From NCBI GenBank assembly GCA_022402445.1, contig JAKRSF010000008.1, forward strand, positions 496,001 to 560,000: a stretch of DNA of 64,000 bases. The letters are read 5' to 3'. Positions 1 to 9,904 of this stretch are shown piece after piece. The stretch comes from Cyanobacteriota bacterium. Its GTDB lineage: Bacteria; Cyanobacteriota; Cyanobacteriia; CACIAM-69d. The position numbers and the translations under genes are program-made. Under the pieces are notes generated by a model. The model searched no databases, was not told the DNA's origin, and was given only the letters and a program-made list of their open reading frames with translations. Every line of letters starts with the position of its first letter. The first letter of the stretch is position 1.

Positions 1-925
1 CCGGCAATGCCGCTCCCCGCTGCCCGCGCCACCGTTCCCGCGCCCCCAGCAGACCAATGGGCGTCATGGCCAAATTCAGCCCCAAATCCCCCCAGGCACT
101 GCGCCCCAGGGCCGTTTTAATAAAAACCTTCGGCACCTCCTTGAGCAGCCACCGCCCGCCGCTGCGCACCCAGCCCAGCCGCGATCGCGCCGTCATCAGC
201 GGCACCCCGTGGAGTTCATGTAAATAGCGATTGGACGTGCCATAGCGCCGCCACTGGCTCGCAAACTCCGCCCAGGTGGCCCGGTGCCGGTGCCGCACGA
301 TCGCCCCCTCCGCCAGCACCAATTTCCAGGCCGTTTCCCGCTGCATCCGCCAGCACAGGTCCGCATCGCCCCCCGTCGTCAGATGGGGACGAAATAGGCC
401 AATTTCCTCAAACACCCGCCGCCGCACCGCCAAATTCGCCGTCTGGCCATAGGGCAAAAACGAATGGGCCAGGGTGTGTTTCTGGGACAGCACCCCCTGC
501 CGCTCCGCGTAGCGCTCCAGCAAACTGTCCCCCGGCAGGGCGCGGATCTCCCCCGCCACCATCCCCACCGATTCATCCCCAAAGGCCGCCACCAACTGCT
601 CTAGCCACTGGGGTTCCGGGCGACAGTCCCCATCCGTAAAGGCCAAAATCTCCCCCGCCGCCGAGCGAATGCCGCAGTTGCGCGCCCCATAGGACGACTG
701 CACCGCCAACTCCTGCAAAGGCCGCAGCGATCGCCGAGCAGCCCCAAACCGCGCGATCGCCCCCTCCAACACCTCAAACGAGCGATCGCGGCTATTGTTA
801 TCCACCAACAAAAACTCCACCCGATCCGCCGGATAGGTTTGGCGCAACAGCCCATCAAGCAACTCCGGCAAATCCGCCACCCCGTTATAAATCGGCACAA
901 TCACCGAAACCTCGGGCCTACTCAT
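1..925 (-). CDS. Glycosyltransferase family 2 protein (partial, C-terminus outside window)
   Basis: The frame is open from an ATG at 925 (minus strand) to the window edge, giving at least 308 residues without a stop. The N-terminus MSRPEVSVIVPIYNG is the usual opening of a GT-A fold family 2 transferase. It is followed by LVDNNSRD, the first acidic nucleotide-sugar motif, and then by DGDCRPEP, the metal-binding DxD-like motif. A later segment (GGDADLCWRM) fits the catalytic acidic region of this family. The family transfers a sugar from a nucleotide sugar to a lipid, glycan or protein acceptor, usually at the cytoplasmic membrane. The acceptor cannot be read from the sequence. The C-terminal part, where membrane helices would be expected, is cut off. 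The gene points away from bicA across an AT-rich spacer. Confidence 0.85.
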   Translation of the reverse strand, partial: MSRPEVSVIVPIYNGVADLPELLDGLLRQTYPADRVEFLLVDNNSRDRSFEVLEGAIARFGAARRSLRPLQELAVQSSYGARNCGIRSAAGEILAFTDGDCRPEPQWLEQLVAAFGDESVGMVAGEIRALPGDSLLERYAERQGVLSQKHTLAHSFLPYGQTANLAVRRRVFEEIGLFRPHLTTGGDADLCWRMQRETAWKLVLAEGAIVRHRHRATWAEFASQWRRYGTSNRYLHELHGVPLMTARSRLGWVRSGGRWLLKEVPKVFIKTALGRSAWGDLGLNLAMTPIGLLGARERWRGQRGAALP

Positions 926-1325
926 AAGTTTTGCTGCGGGTAAATTTCAAAATAGCGAGAGTTAAATTTATGAAGTTTATGAAAATCATGAAGACAAGAA
1001 GGGAAAATGTTACGCTCCTATGCGGGGATTTCGTCAAAATTTATCAAAAGTAAGCGATTTCTAAGGCGATCTCCAGGATTCTAGGAAAGTTCAGGATCGA
1101 GCCCGGTGCCCCCGTCGTCACCGCTTCAGATCCTAGCCCCTATGCCCCCTATCCCATGGGCGATCGCCGCGATCGCAAGGCCCAGAACATTCCCCCTAGG
1201 CCTTGGGACACCGTTGGACTTTTTCTCGCCCCCCGTTCGCCCCCGACGGGAGCGGTGGAACCTAGTCCAGCTTGGCTCCATGTCTCGGTTCCTAGAGTTC
1301 ATTGCTTCTCCTCAGGACATGCTTT
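926..1325. other. Divergent spacer between glycosyltransferase and bicA
   Basis: This is a 400-base gap without a credible gene. The first 150 bases (about 930-1085) are clearly AT-richer than the surroundings and hold the likely promoters of both divergent genes. They include three ATGAA direct repeats at 970, 979 and 988 (exact 9-bp period) and a TTA-N7-TAA motif at 1041-1053. The rest (1086-1325) is GC-rich and would be a long bicA leader. No convincing -35/-10 pair could be assigned. Confidence 0.5.
1041..1053 (+). promoter_or_regulatory. TTA-N7-TAA motif upstream of bicA (possible LysR-type site)
   Basis: Seen: TTA at 1041-1043, seven bases, TAA at 1051-1053. Known: CmpR, the LysR-type regulator of cyanobacterial inorganic-carbon genes, is described as binding TTA-N7/8-TAA. 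Inferred: a role in low-carbon control of bicA. A six-base motif occurs easily by chance in AT-rich DNA, so this is only a candidate. Confidence 0.3.
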
Positions 1326-3032
1326 ATGACTGCTCGCGTATTTAATCGAATCCATTTTCGTAATCTTCAGGGTGATGTAACGGGCGGGGTGACGGCGGCG
1401 ATCGTTTCCCTGCCCATGGCCCTCGCCTTCGGGGTTGCCTCCGGGGTTGGCCCCGTGGCGGGCCTGTATGGGGCCATTTGCATCGGCTTTTTTGCGGCCC
1501 TCTTTGGCGGCACCCCCACCCTGATTTCAGAACCCACTGGCCCCATGACCGCCGTAATGACGGCCGTGGTGATTCAAATGACCGCCAGCGCCGGTCCAGG
1601 CAATGAAACCCTGGGGCTGGCGATGGCCTTCACCTCCGTGATGATGGCGGGGGTTTTTCAGATTCTTTTTGGGGTCCTGCGCCTCGGTAAGTACATCACC
1701 CTGATGCCCTATACGGTTATTTCAGGGTTCATGAGCGGCATCGGGGTAATCCTGATTGTGCTGCAACTGGCTCCGTTCCTGGGCCATGGAAGCCAGGGGG
1801 GCGTGGTCAAAACCCTGCAAGCGCTGCCGGGACTTTTAACCCAGATTCAGCCGCTGGAGTTGATTTTAGGGCTGTTGACGGTGGCGATTTTATTCCTGAC
1901 GCCCCGCAAGGTCCGTAAGGTGGTGCCGGCCCAGTTGATTGCCCTGGTGGTGGGGACGCTGGTGTCCTTTGTCATTGTGGGCGATGGGGCGAGTATCCGG
2001 CGCATTGGCGAAATTCCCATGGCCCTGCCGACGCTGCAATTGCCGGTGCTGACGGCGGTTCACCTGCGGGAAATTTTGGTGAACGGGGCGATTTTAGGGA
2101 TGTTGGGCTGTATTGATTCCCTGCTGACGTCGGTGGTGGCGGATAGTTTGACGCGCACCCAGCATGATTCGGATAAGGAGTTGATCGGCCAGGGGATTGG
2201 TAATTTGATGTCGGGTCTGATCGGTGGCCTGCCCGGTGCGGGGGCGACGATGGGGACGGTGACGAATATCCAGGCCGGTGGCCGGACGGCGGTGTCGGGT
2301 TTGGTGCGGGCGGGGCTGCTGCTGATGGTGGTGGTGGCGATCGCGCCGCTGGTGGAGCCGGTGCCGTTGACGGTGTTGGCGGGTATTGCCTTGAAGGTGG
2401 GGTTTGACATTATTGACTGGGCGTTTTTGAAGCGGGCCCACAATATTTCCATCAAGGCGACGTTGGTGATGTATGGGGTGCTGCTGCTGACGGTGTTTGT
2501 GGATTTGATTGTGGCGGTGGGGGTTGGTGTTTTTGTGGCGAATATCCTCACGATTCAGCGCATGAGCGAGTTGCAATCAAATTCGGTGCGGACGATTGAT
2601 AATGCGGATGACCAGTTGATTCTGAGCGATCGCGAGCGATCGTTGATTGATCAGGGGGCGGGTCGGGTGCTGCTGTTCCACCTGAGCGGGCCGATGATTT
2701 TTGGGGTGGCGAAGGCGATCGAACGGGAGCATTCTGCCATGAAGGATTGTGATGTCCTGGTGGTGGATTTGCAGGATGTGCCGATGTTGGGGGTGACCTC
2801 TTCTTTGGCGATTGAAAATGCGATTTTAGATGCCCTGGATAAGGGGTTGAGGGTTTATCTGGTGGGGGCAACGGGGCAGACGGCGCGCCGCCTGAAGAAG
2901 CTGGGGCTGGCGGAGCGGCTGCCGGAGGATCGCTGGTTGATTAGCCGTGAGATGGCCCTCGAAAAGGCGGTGGCTGAGGTGGAGGCGATGGCGGTGGAAA
3001 CGCTGGATTCGCGATCGCCGGTGACTCCTTAG
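1326..3032 (+). CDS. bicA: BicA-type SulP sodium-dependent bicarbonate transporter
   Basis: This is a 568-residue SulP (SLC26) transporter with membrane segments over about residues 20-415 and a cytoplasmic STAS domain over about 435-555 (it begins near GRVLLFHLSGPMIFGV). The opening MTARVFNRIHFRNLQGD closely matches BicA of Synechococcus PCC 7002, as do the blocks GGTPTLISEPTGPMT, SGFMSGIGVILIVLQLAPFL and SVVADSLTRT. BicA is a low-affinity, high-flux Na+/HCO3- symporter that feeds the carboxysome-based CO2-concentrating mechanism. The ATG at 1326 is preferred over an in-frame TTG at 1302: it has an AGGA about nine bases upstream, and BicA proteins begin at this point. The minus-strand Na+/H+ antiporter lies about 540 bases beyond the stop. 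An intrinsic terminator follows at 3089. Confidence 0.93.
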   Translation: MTARVFNRIHFRNLQGDVTGGVTAAIVSLPMALAFGVASGVGPVAGLYGAICIGFFAALFGGTPTLISEPTGPMTAVMTAVVIQMTASAGPGNETLGLAMAFTSVMMAGVFQILFGVLRLGKYITLMPYTVISGFMSGIGVILIVLQLAPFLGHGSQGGVVKTLQALPGLLTQIQPLELILGLLTVAILFLTPRKVRKVVPAQLIALVVGTLVSFVIVGDGASIRRIGEIPMALPTLQLPVLTAVHLREILVNGAILGMLGCIDSLLTSVVADSLTRTQHDSDKELIGQGIGNLMSGLIGGLPGAGATMGTVTNIQAGGRTAVSGLVRAGLLLMVVVAIAPLVEPVPLTVLAGIALKVGFDIIDWAFLKRAHNISIKATLVMYGVLLLTVFVDLIVAVGVGVFVANILTIQRMSELQSNSVRTIDNADDQLILSDRERSLIDQGAGRVLLFHLSGPMIFGVAKAIEREHSAMKDCDVLVVDLQDVPMLGVTSSLAIENAILDALDKGLRVYLVGATGQTARRLKKLGLAERLPEDRWLISREMALEKAVAEVEAMAVETLDSRSPVTP

Positions 3033-3088
3033 GGAGTTAGATTTTCTGCCCTAGTGGCTGTTTTGAAATCCGTTGATTGAGAGGATTG

Positions 3089-3113
3089 GGGGCGCGATCG
3101 CGCCCCTTTTTTT
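3089..3113 (+). terminator. Intrinsic terminator of bicA built on a HIP1 palindrome
   Basis: GGGGCGC (3089-3095), loop GATC, GCGCCCC (3100-3106), then seven T. The hairpin arms and loop together are a fully self-complementary 18-mer with GCGATCGC at its centre. It lies 57 bases after the bicA stop. On the minus strand no T run follows, so it looks one-directional. Confidence 0.8.
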
Positions 3114-3116
3114 GCA

Positions 3117-3524
3117 TCAATCCTGGGGCGATGGTTTTTGTAGCAACAGGATGATGCCGAGGCTGGAAAGGGCGATCGTCGCCAGACGGATCGCATTAAG
3201 GAGAGGTCGAGTCTTCCCCCAAAGTCCAAACGCATCTGGTGGGGCGTTGAGCAAACCTTCAAGGGCTGAAAGAATGTAGAAGCCATAGAGCCCCAAAAAC
3301 AGCCACTTCACCCAGGACTTCTCCTTAACCAGACCCATCACGGCGGTGCTGATGAAAAGGACAGAGATGGCCAGGGAAAGGAACAGCTCCAGACTGGATA
3401 GGGTTTGCGAACCCACAGCCCCTAGGGAAAGCACCCCACCAGTAATGGTAATGAGCCCTATCATCGCCAAGTTATAGACCTTTGCAGCTTTGGTATAAAT
3501 CCTGACTTTTGGTGATTGAGCCAT
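3117..3524 (-). CDS. Small integral membrane protein of unknown function
   Basis: This is a 135-residue protein with four predicted hydrophobic segments: about residues 17-36 (MIGLITITGGVLSLGAVG), 47-65, 72-90 and 112-128. Short polar N- and C-termini flank them. No family was recognised. It starts 51 bases after the antiporter gene on the same strand, with TAGGAG about nine bases before the ATG at 3524, so the two are probably co-transcribed. Its stop lies next to the bicA terminator, facing bicA. Possible roles as an accessory to Na+ or bicarbonate transport are guesses from position only. Confidence 0.7.
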   Translation of the reverse strand: MAQSPKVRIYTKAAKVYNLAMIGLITITGGVLSLGAVGSQTLSSLELFLSLAISVLFISTAVMGLVKEKSWVKWLFLGLYGFYILSALEGLLNAPPDAFGLWGKTRPLLNAIRLATIALSSLGIILLLQKPSPQD

Positions 3525-3575
3525 GGTCCATTTCTCCTAAAATCCTCGCTGCCTGAGTTACGGTTCCGTAATGCC

Positions 3576-4970
3576 CTAAGGATCTCCCATTTCCGCCGAT
3601 GATATCTCCGAAGGTTGACGGAACGCGACCCGCAGCAGGGGCGGAGCCAGGAACGTAGTCGCAATGACCATCACAATAATCGCCGCATCCAGCGACTCGG
3701 ACAGCACACCGCTGGCGCTGCCTACCCCCGCAAACACCAGCCCCACTTCACCCCTGGGCACCATACCCACACCGATCGCGAGGCGGTTGAGGGCAGGCAT
3801 CCCCTCCTTCTGGCCCCAGAGGGCAAACCCCGTCACCACCTTCCCCGCGATCGCGACCGTCACCAAAAACAGGGCAATAATCAACCCCAACCGATGCTCC
3901 GGCACAAAGGGATTGAGCACACTCAAATCCGTCTTGGCCCCCACCGATACAAAAAACACCGGCACCAGCACATCCGCCACCGGCACCACCTGCTTCGCGA
4001 TCGCGTGGCGCTTCTCCGTTTCCGCCAGCACCAGCCCCGCCGCAAACGCCCCCAAAATCCCCTCCAACTGGATCGCCGACGCCACATAGGCCAGCCCAAA
4101 GGCCAACGTCAGCGACATCACCAGCAACTGGCCGCGCGTCTTCATCTCATTGGTCAAGGCAATGAAATAGGGCACCAGCAGCCGCCCCAGGACCACGGTG
4201 CCAATTAAAAAGGCCCCCGCACTGCCAATCAACACCGCCACCCGCACCGGATCAACGGCCCCATCCTTCGCCAAACTCGCCACCACCGCCAGGATCACAA
4301 TGCCCAGGATGTCATCGAGGACCGCCGCACCGATGATGATCTGCCCCTCCCGGGCGGTGAGCTTTTGCAACTCCGCCAGCACCTTGGCCGTGATGCCGAT
4401 ACTGGTGGCCGTCAGGGCCGCCCCGGCGAAGATGGCCGGTATCGCCGGGGTGCCGAAAATCAGCATCAGGCCACCGGTGCCCAAAACAAAGGGGGTGACC
4501 ACGCCCACGATCGCCACGATCGCCGCCTGGGGGCCAACGCGCAGCAGTTCATTGAGGTCCGATTCCAGGCCAATTTCAAACAGCAGCAGAATCACGCCCA
4601 ATTCCGCCAAAATCGAGACCGTTTCGCTGCTAGCGGCAAAAATCTGCGGCAATAGCTCCGAGGGTGCCCCCGCCGTCACCGCCAGGGTCCGCATCAGGAG
4701 CGAGTCGGCGGCGGTGGCTCCCCCTTCGGGAAAGGTGAGTAAATCCAAGGCGGACACCCCAACCACCACACCCCCCAGCAGTTCCCCCAAAACGGGCGGC
4801 AGATCCAGCCGTAGGCACAGTTCTCCACCGATCTTGCTGGCGAGGTAGACCACAATCAAACTCAGCAGCACCGCCGCCAGCACCAGGGGGCCGGTCTCTG
4901 CGGTGGGAGCGGTGGCCACGGAAATGGGCCAGGGCGATCGCGCGATCGCCGCAAAAAAATTCATCGTCAT
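3576..4970 (-). CDS. nhaS3: Na+/H+ antiporter, CPA2 family (NhaS3-like)
   Basis: This is a 464-residue, strongly hydrophobic protein with about twelve membrane segments. It carries the CPA2 signature GAAVLDDILGI, with the ion-binding Asp pair at residues 219-220, and the family block GVILLLFEIGLESD. The N-terminal block ASKIGGELCLRLDLPPVLGELL resembles cyanobacterial NhaS3/NapA antiporters. The protein should exchange Na+ for H+ across the plasma or thylakoid membrane. Since BicA imports Na+ with bicarbonate, an exporter next to it makes physiological sense, although the two genes converge rather than form an operon. The alternative ATG at 4964 gives a protein two residues shorter. A KefB-type K+/H+ role cannot be excluded. 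The symbol is given on resemblance only. Confidence 0.8.
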   Translation of the reverse strand: MTMNFFAAIARSPWPISVATAPTAETGPLVLAAVLLSLIVVYLASKIGGELCLRLDLPPVLGELLGGVVVGVSALDLLTFPEGGATAADSLLMRTLAVTAGAPSELLPQIFAASSETVSILAELGVILLLFEIGLESDLNELLRVGPQAAIVAIVGVVTPFVLGTGGLMLIFGTPAIPAIFAGAALTATSIGITAKVLAELQKLTAREGQIIIGAAVLDDILGIVILAVVASLAKDGAVDPVRVAVLIGSAGAFLIGTVVLGRLLVPYFIALTNEMKTRGQLLVMSLTLAFGLAYVASAIQLEGILGAFAAGLVLAETEKRHAIAKQVVPVADVLVPVFFVSVGAKTDLSVLNPFVPEHRLGLIIALFLVTVAIAGKVVTGFALWGQKEGMPALNRLAIGVGMVPRGEVGLVFAGVGSASGVLSESLDAAIIVMVIATTFLAPPLLRVAFRQPSEISSAEMGDP

Positions 4971-5024
4971 GGGCTCCCTAGGGGCATCACATCGCCCTCC
5001 ACCCTAGCAAGGAGCCCCCAATCA

Positions 5025-5101
5025 CCGTAGGAGCAGGATTTTCCTGCCCAGCCCCCAACCCGCCAACCGTAGGAGCAAGATTTCCCTGCCCAGCCCCAAC
5101 G
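5025..5101. repeat. Two tandem solo ends of the CCGTAGGGG element family (copy G)
   Basis: Two near-identical units begin with CCGTAGGAGCA at 5025 and 5067. Each folds as GCAGGATTTTCCTGC or its variant and continues into CCCAGCCCC. They match the reverse complement of the right end of the full elements at 37298 and 44820, with A for G at one position. No left end is present, so this is a decayed or partial copy. It lies between the 5' end of the antiporter gene and the 3' end of the nitrilase gene. Confidence 0.7.
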
Positions 5102-5122
5102 GCGATGGAATTGACGACTCCC

Positions 5123-5935
5123 CTAGCTGAACACCCGATGTTGCAGACAGGGCATCTGGCGGCGCACCTGCTCAAGGCGATTGGGCGAAATTTCCGCCAC
5201 GGCGATGCCCACCCCATCCCCGGCATCCGCCAAAATCACCCCCCAGGGATCAACAATCACCGCGTGGCCGTGGGACTGGCGACGGCCGTAGTGCAACCCC
5301 GTCTGGGCGGGCGCGATCGCGTAGCAGGTATTTTCGATCGCCCGCGCCTGCAACAGCACCTGCCAATGGTCCTTCCCCGTAAAGGCCGTAAACGCCGCCG
5401 GGACAAACAGCACATCCGCCCCCTGCTTCGATAAATGGCGATAGAGCTCCGGGAACCGCACGTCGTAGCACACGGACAGGCCCAAATTGCCCAACTCCTC
5501 CGACGGGTAGACCGCCGGGAGCTTGCTGCCCGCCCGCACCGTCGCCGACTCCCGATAGGTATTGCCGTCCGGCAGATCCACATCAAACAGGTGAACCTTT
5601 TCGTAGCGCAGTTCGCCGCCGTTCGGATCCACCAGCAGGGCCGTATTGGCCACCAGGCCCGACTCCCCCACCGGCACCGGGAAGCCGCCCCCCAGGATCG
5701 TCACCTGGAAGCGCCGCGCCATGGTGCGCACGAACTGTTCCGTCCGCTCCGCCAGTTCCACGCTCCGGGCCAGCTTTTCCCCCTCCTCCCCGAGGAATGA
5801 AAAATTTTCCGGCAGGCCGATCAGTTCCGCCCCCCGCCGCACGGCTAGGTCAATCAATTCTTCCGCCTGGGCCAGATTGCGCTCGATATCCGGCTGGCTG
5901 TTCATCTGCACCGCAGCGGCCAGGTAGCTTTTCAT
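5123..5935 (-). CDS. Carbon-nitrogen hydrolase (nitrilase superfamily, Nit1/Nit2-like)
   Basis: This is a 270-residue single-domain nitrilase-superfamily enzyme. The Glu-Lys-Cys triad is complete: E43 in GLPENF, K114 in RYEKVHLFD and C157 in LSVCYDVRFPELYR. The last motif is typical of the Nit branch, which includes omega-amidase (alpha-ketoglutaramate hydrolysis) and deaminated-glutathione amidase. The length fits that branch. The protein is presumably cytosolic and acts in amide repair or salvage. The exact substrate cannot be fixed from these motifs. It is transcribed away from dnaA across a 471-base spacer and is followed by the repeat at 5025. Confidence 0.85.
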   Translation of the reverse strand: MKSYLAAAVQMNSQPDIERNLAQAEELIDLAVRRGAELIGLPENFSFLGEEGEKLARSVELAERTEQFVRTMARRFQVTILGGGFPVPVGESGLVANTALLVDPNGGELRYEKVHLFDVDLPDGNTYRESATVRAGSKLPAVYPSEELGNLGLSVCYDVRFPELYRHLSKQGADVLFVPAAFTAFTGKDHWQVLLQARAIENTCYAIAPAQTGLHYGRRQSHGHAVIVDPWGVILADAGDGVGIAVAEISPNRLEQVRRQMPCLQHRVFS

Positions 5936-6406
5936 AGGTGTGGGGATAAATCTTGGGGAATGGGGACCGGCGAGGGGTGCTGTGGCAATTGATCACCGGG
6001 GCTAACGATCGCGGCGGACCACCGTGCGCCTACGGTCCCTTGGGTTAGGCTGCTTCCATTATCCCCGACGGAGGAACCGCGATCGTGGCGAAGGGTGGGC
6101 GAATTTTGCGGCCCCCTCGGGGTTTGGGGGGGCGGATCCTGAGGGGGCCGCCCCCGCTGCCGAAGCCATCCCAAAACAATCGCGCCCCATTCAAGCCGAA
6201 CCGATACAATATCTGGACTGCAATTCGTTGAAACTGCATCGAGACGGTTCTCCGTTCTCCCCTGCCCCCCGATCGCCACGGCAGCCGCCCGCGATCGCGC
6301 CCCCCTCCGACGGCCCACAGCACGGCTCCACCTAGGCACCCCCTGGGCCGGTCCAGCTTGCGGGATGGGCACCGCCGGATCGCCCATCGTCACGAGGAAG
6401 TCAGTT
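5936..6406. other. Divergent spacer upstream of dnaA
   Basis: No credible gene is present. It contains a GC hairpin with perfect 8-base arms, GGGGGCGG (6128-6135) and CCGCCCCC (6148-6155). A -10-like TACAAT lies at 6205-6210 with no clear -35. One DnaA-box-like 9-mer, TTATCCCCA, lies on the minus strand near 5942. No cluster of DnaA boxes was seen, so there is no positive evidence for an origin here. Confidence 0.4.
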
Positions 6407-7843
6407 GTGGATCGGTCATTAGACACCATCTGGGGAGAAGTCCTCGAACAACTGCAAAATCAATTGAGTCGTCCGACCTTCGAGACGTGGATCAAAACGG
6501 CCACGGCGGAAGGGTTCGATGGGCGCACCCTGACGATCCGCACGCCGACACCCTTTGCCCGCAATTGGCTCCAGAAATATTATTTGCAGGCAATTTCCCA
6601 GGCGGCCCAGTCGGTCCTGGGTCAGGATATCGACATTCAAATCGTGGCGGCCCGGGGCGAGGAGGGCCTAGAAACGGTGGATCCGGCTGCCTTTTTGCCG
6701 CCGCCGGATCTGCCCTCGGCCCCGCCGACGGATATTCCCCCGTCCCCTGGGGCGACGCGCACGCGATCGGCGGAACTGAACCCGAAATATACGTTTTCCC
6801 GCTTTGTGGTGGGCCAGAACAATCGCATGGCCCATGCGGCATCTTTGGCGGTGGCGGAGTCGCCGGGACGGGAATTTAATCCCCTCTTTCTCTGCGGCGG
6901 CGTTGGTCTGGGCAAGACCCATCTGATGCAGGCGATCGGCCATTACCGCTTAGAAACCCAGCCGGATGCCAAGATTTTTTATGTCTCGACGGAACAGTTC
7001 ACGAATGATTTAATTGCCGCCATTCGTAAGGATGGAATGCAGCGCTTCCGGGAGCATTACCGGGCGGTGGATGTGCTGATTGTGGATGATATCCAGTTCA
7101 TTGAGGGGAAAGAATACACCCAGGAGGAGTTTTTCTATACCTTCAATACGCTCCATGAGGCGGGCAAACAGGTGGTGCTGGCGAGCGATCGCCCACCGGG
7201 CCAAATTCCTCGATTGCAGGAGCGGCTCTGTTCGCGGTTTTCCATGGGCTTGATTGCGGATATTCAGCAGCCGGATTTTGAGACGCGCATGGCGATTCTG
7301 CAAAAGAAGGCGGAATACGAAAATATGCAGTTGCCGAGGGATGCGATCGAATATATTGCGGCAACCTATACGTCGAATATTCGGGAACTGGAGGGGGCGC
7401 TGATTCGGGCGGTGGCCTATGTGTCCATTTCTGGCCTGCCGATGACGGTGGAAAATATCGCGCCGGTGCTCAATCCGCCGATGGAATTGGAGGAGGCGTC
7501 GCCGGAGTTGGTGATTGAGGTGGTGGCGGATGCGTTTGGCATTGCGATCGAGGATTTGAAGGGCAATTCCCGCCGCCGCGAAATTAGCCACGCCCGCCAA
7601 ATTGGCATGTATTTGATGCGCCAACATACGGATCTGAGCCTGCCGCGCATCGGTGAGGAGTTCGGCGGCAAGGACCATACGACGGTGCTCTATAGCTGCG
7701 ATAAGTTGGCCCAACTCAAGGACAATGATCCGGAAATGGCCCAGACCCTGCGGCAGTTGAGCGATCGCATCAACCTAACGGCCCAGCGTCCGGCCAGCGG
7801 CGGCCAAGGGAATCAGCAGGGGGGCAAATCGAAGGGGCGCTAG
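6407..7843 (+). CDS. dnaA: Chromosomal replication initiator protein DnaA
   Basis: This is a 478-residue DnaA. Domain I opens with [20 protein letters not shown] Pro-rich linker (about residues 90-120) leads to the AAA+ domain, which starts at [10 protein letters not shown]. Walker A is GGVGLGKT (about 164-171), Walker B is VLIVDDIQF, and the C-terminal DNA-binding helix carries GGKDHTTV. The GTG at 6407 is preferred: AGGAAG ends seven bases upstream and cyanobacterial DnaA proteins begin just before this point. An in-frame ATG at 6365 would add 14 unconserved residues. As in many cyanobacteria, dnaN is not adjacent. The next gene, groEL, converges on it. Confidence 0.96.
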   Translation: MDRSLDTIWGEVLEQLQNQLSRPTFETWIKTATAEGFDGRTLTIRTPTPFARNWLQKYYLQAISQAAQSVLGQDIDIQIVAARGEEGLETVDPAAFLPPPDLPSAPPTDIPPSPGATRTRSAELNPKYTFSRFVVGQNNRMAHAASLAVAESPGREFNPLFLCGGVGLGKTHLMQAIGHYRLETQPDAKIFYVSTEQFTNDLIAAIRKDGMQRFREHYRAVDVLIVDDIQFIEGKEYTQEEFFYTFNTLHEAGKQVVLASDRPPGQIPRLQERLCSRFSMGLIADIQQPDFETRMAILQKKAEYENMQLPRDAIEYIAATYTSNIRELEGALIRAVAYVSISGLPMTVENIAPVLNPPMELEEASPELVIEVVADAFGIAIEDLKGNSRRREISHARQIGMYLMRQHTDLSLPRIGEEFGGKDHTTVLYSCDKLAQLKDNDPEMAQTLRQLSDRINLTAQRPASGGQGNQQGGKSKGR

Positions 7844-7882
7844 GGAAGGAATTGCGGCCCATCGATCGCCCCCAAACTACCC

Positions 7883-7925
7883 AAAAAAACCTGGGACAAG
7901 GAGGTTTGCAGCCCCTTGCCCCAGG
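7883..7925 (-). terminator. Intrinsic terminator of groEL
   Basis: On the minus strand CCTGGGGCAAGG pairs with CCTTGTCCCAGG over 12 positions (one G-U), with a 12-base loop, and is followed directly by seven T (plus-strand A run 7883-7889). It sits about 45 bases past the groEL stop. The plus strand has no T run here, so it does not serve dnaA. Confidence 0.8.
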
Positions 7926-7970
7926 CAGGACGTATCTATTCAGGCGACGACCGGAGTAGCGGCGGCAGAA

Positions 7971-9818
<1,848 letters not shown>

Positions 9819-9845
9819 TTAGCACTCTCGAAGGGGGAGTGCCAG
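9819..9845 (-). promoter_or_regulatory. CIRCE operator (HrcA binding site) upstream of groEL
   Basis: On the plus strand TTAGCACTC (9819-9827), nine bases, GAGTGCCAG (9837-9845). The consensus is TTAGCACTC-N9-GAGTGCTAA. One arm is perfect and the other differs in the two terminal positions. The spacing is exact. It lies 148 bases before the groEL start, so the promoter should be close to it. Confidence 0.9.
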
Positions 9846-9904
9846 GGTAGATGGGGGGCTGCGATCGCGGAAGTTCGGCTATTACGGTGGCGGTTGGGGG
9901 GCGA

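Noticed and set aside
5936..6406. Replication origin next to dnaA
   Set aside because: Only one imperfect DnaA-box-like 9-mer was seen and no AT-rich unwinding region. dnaA position alone is not evidence in cyanobacteria.
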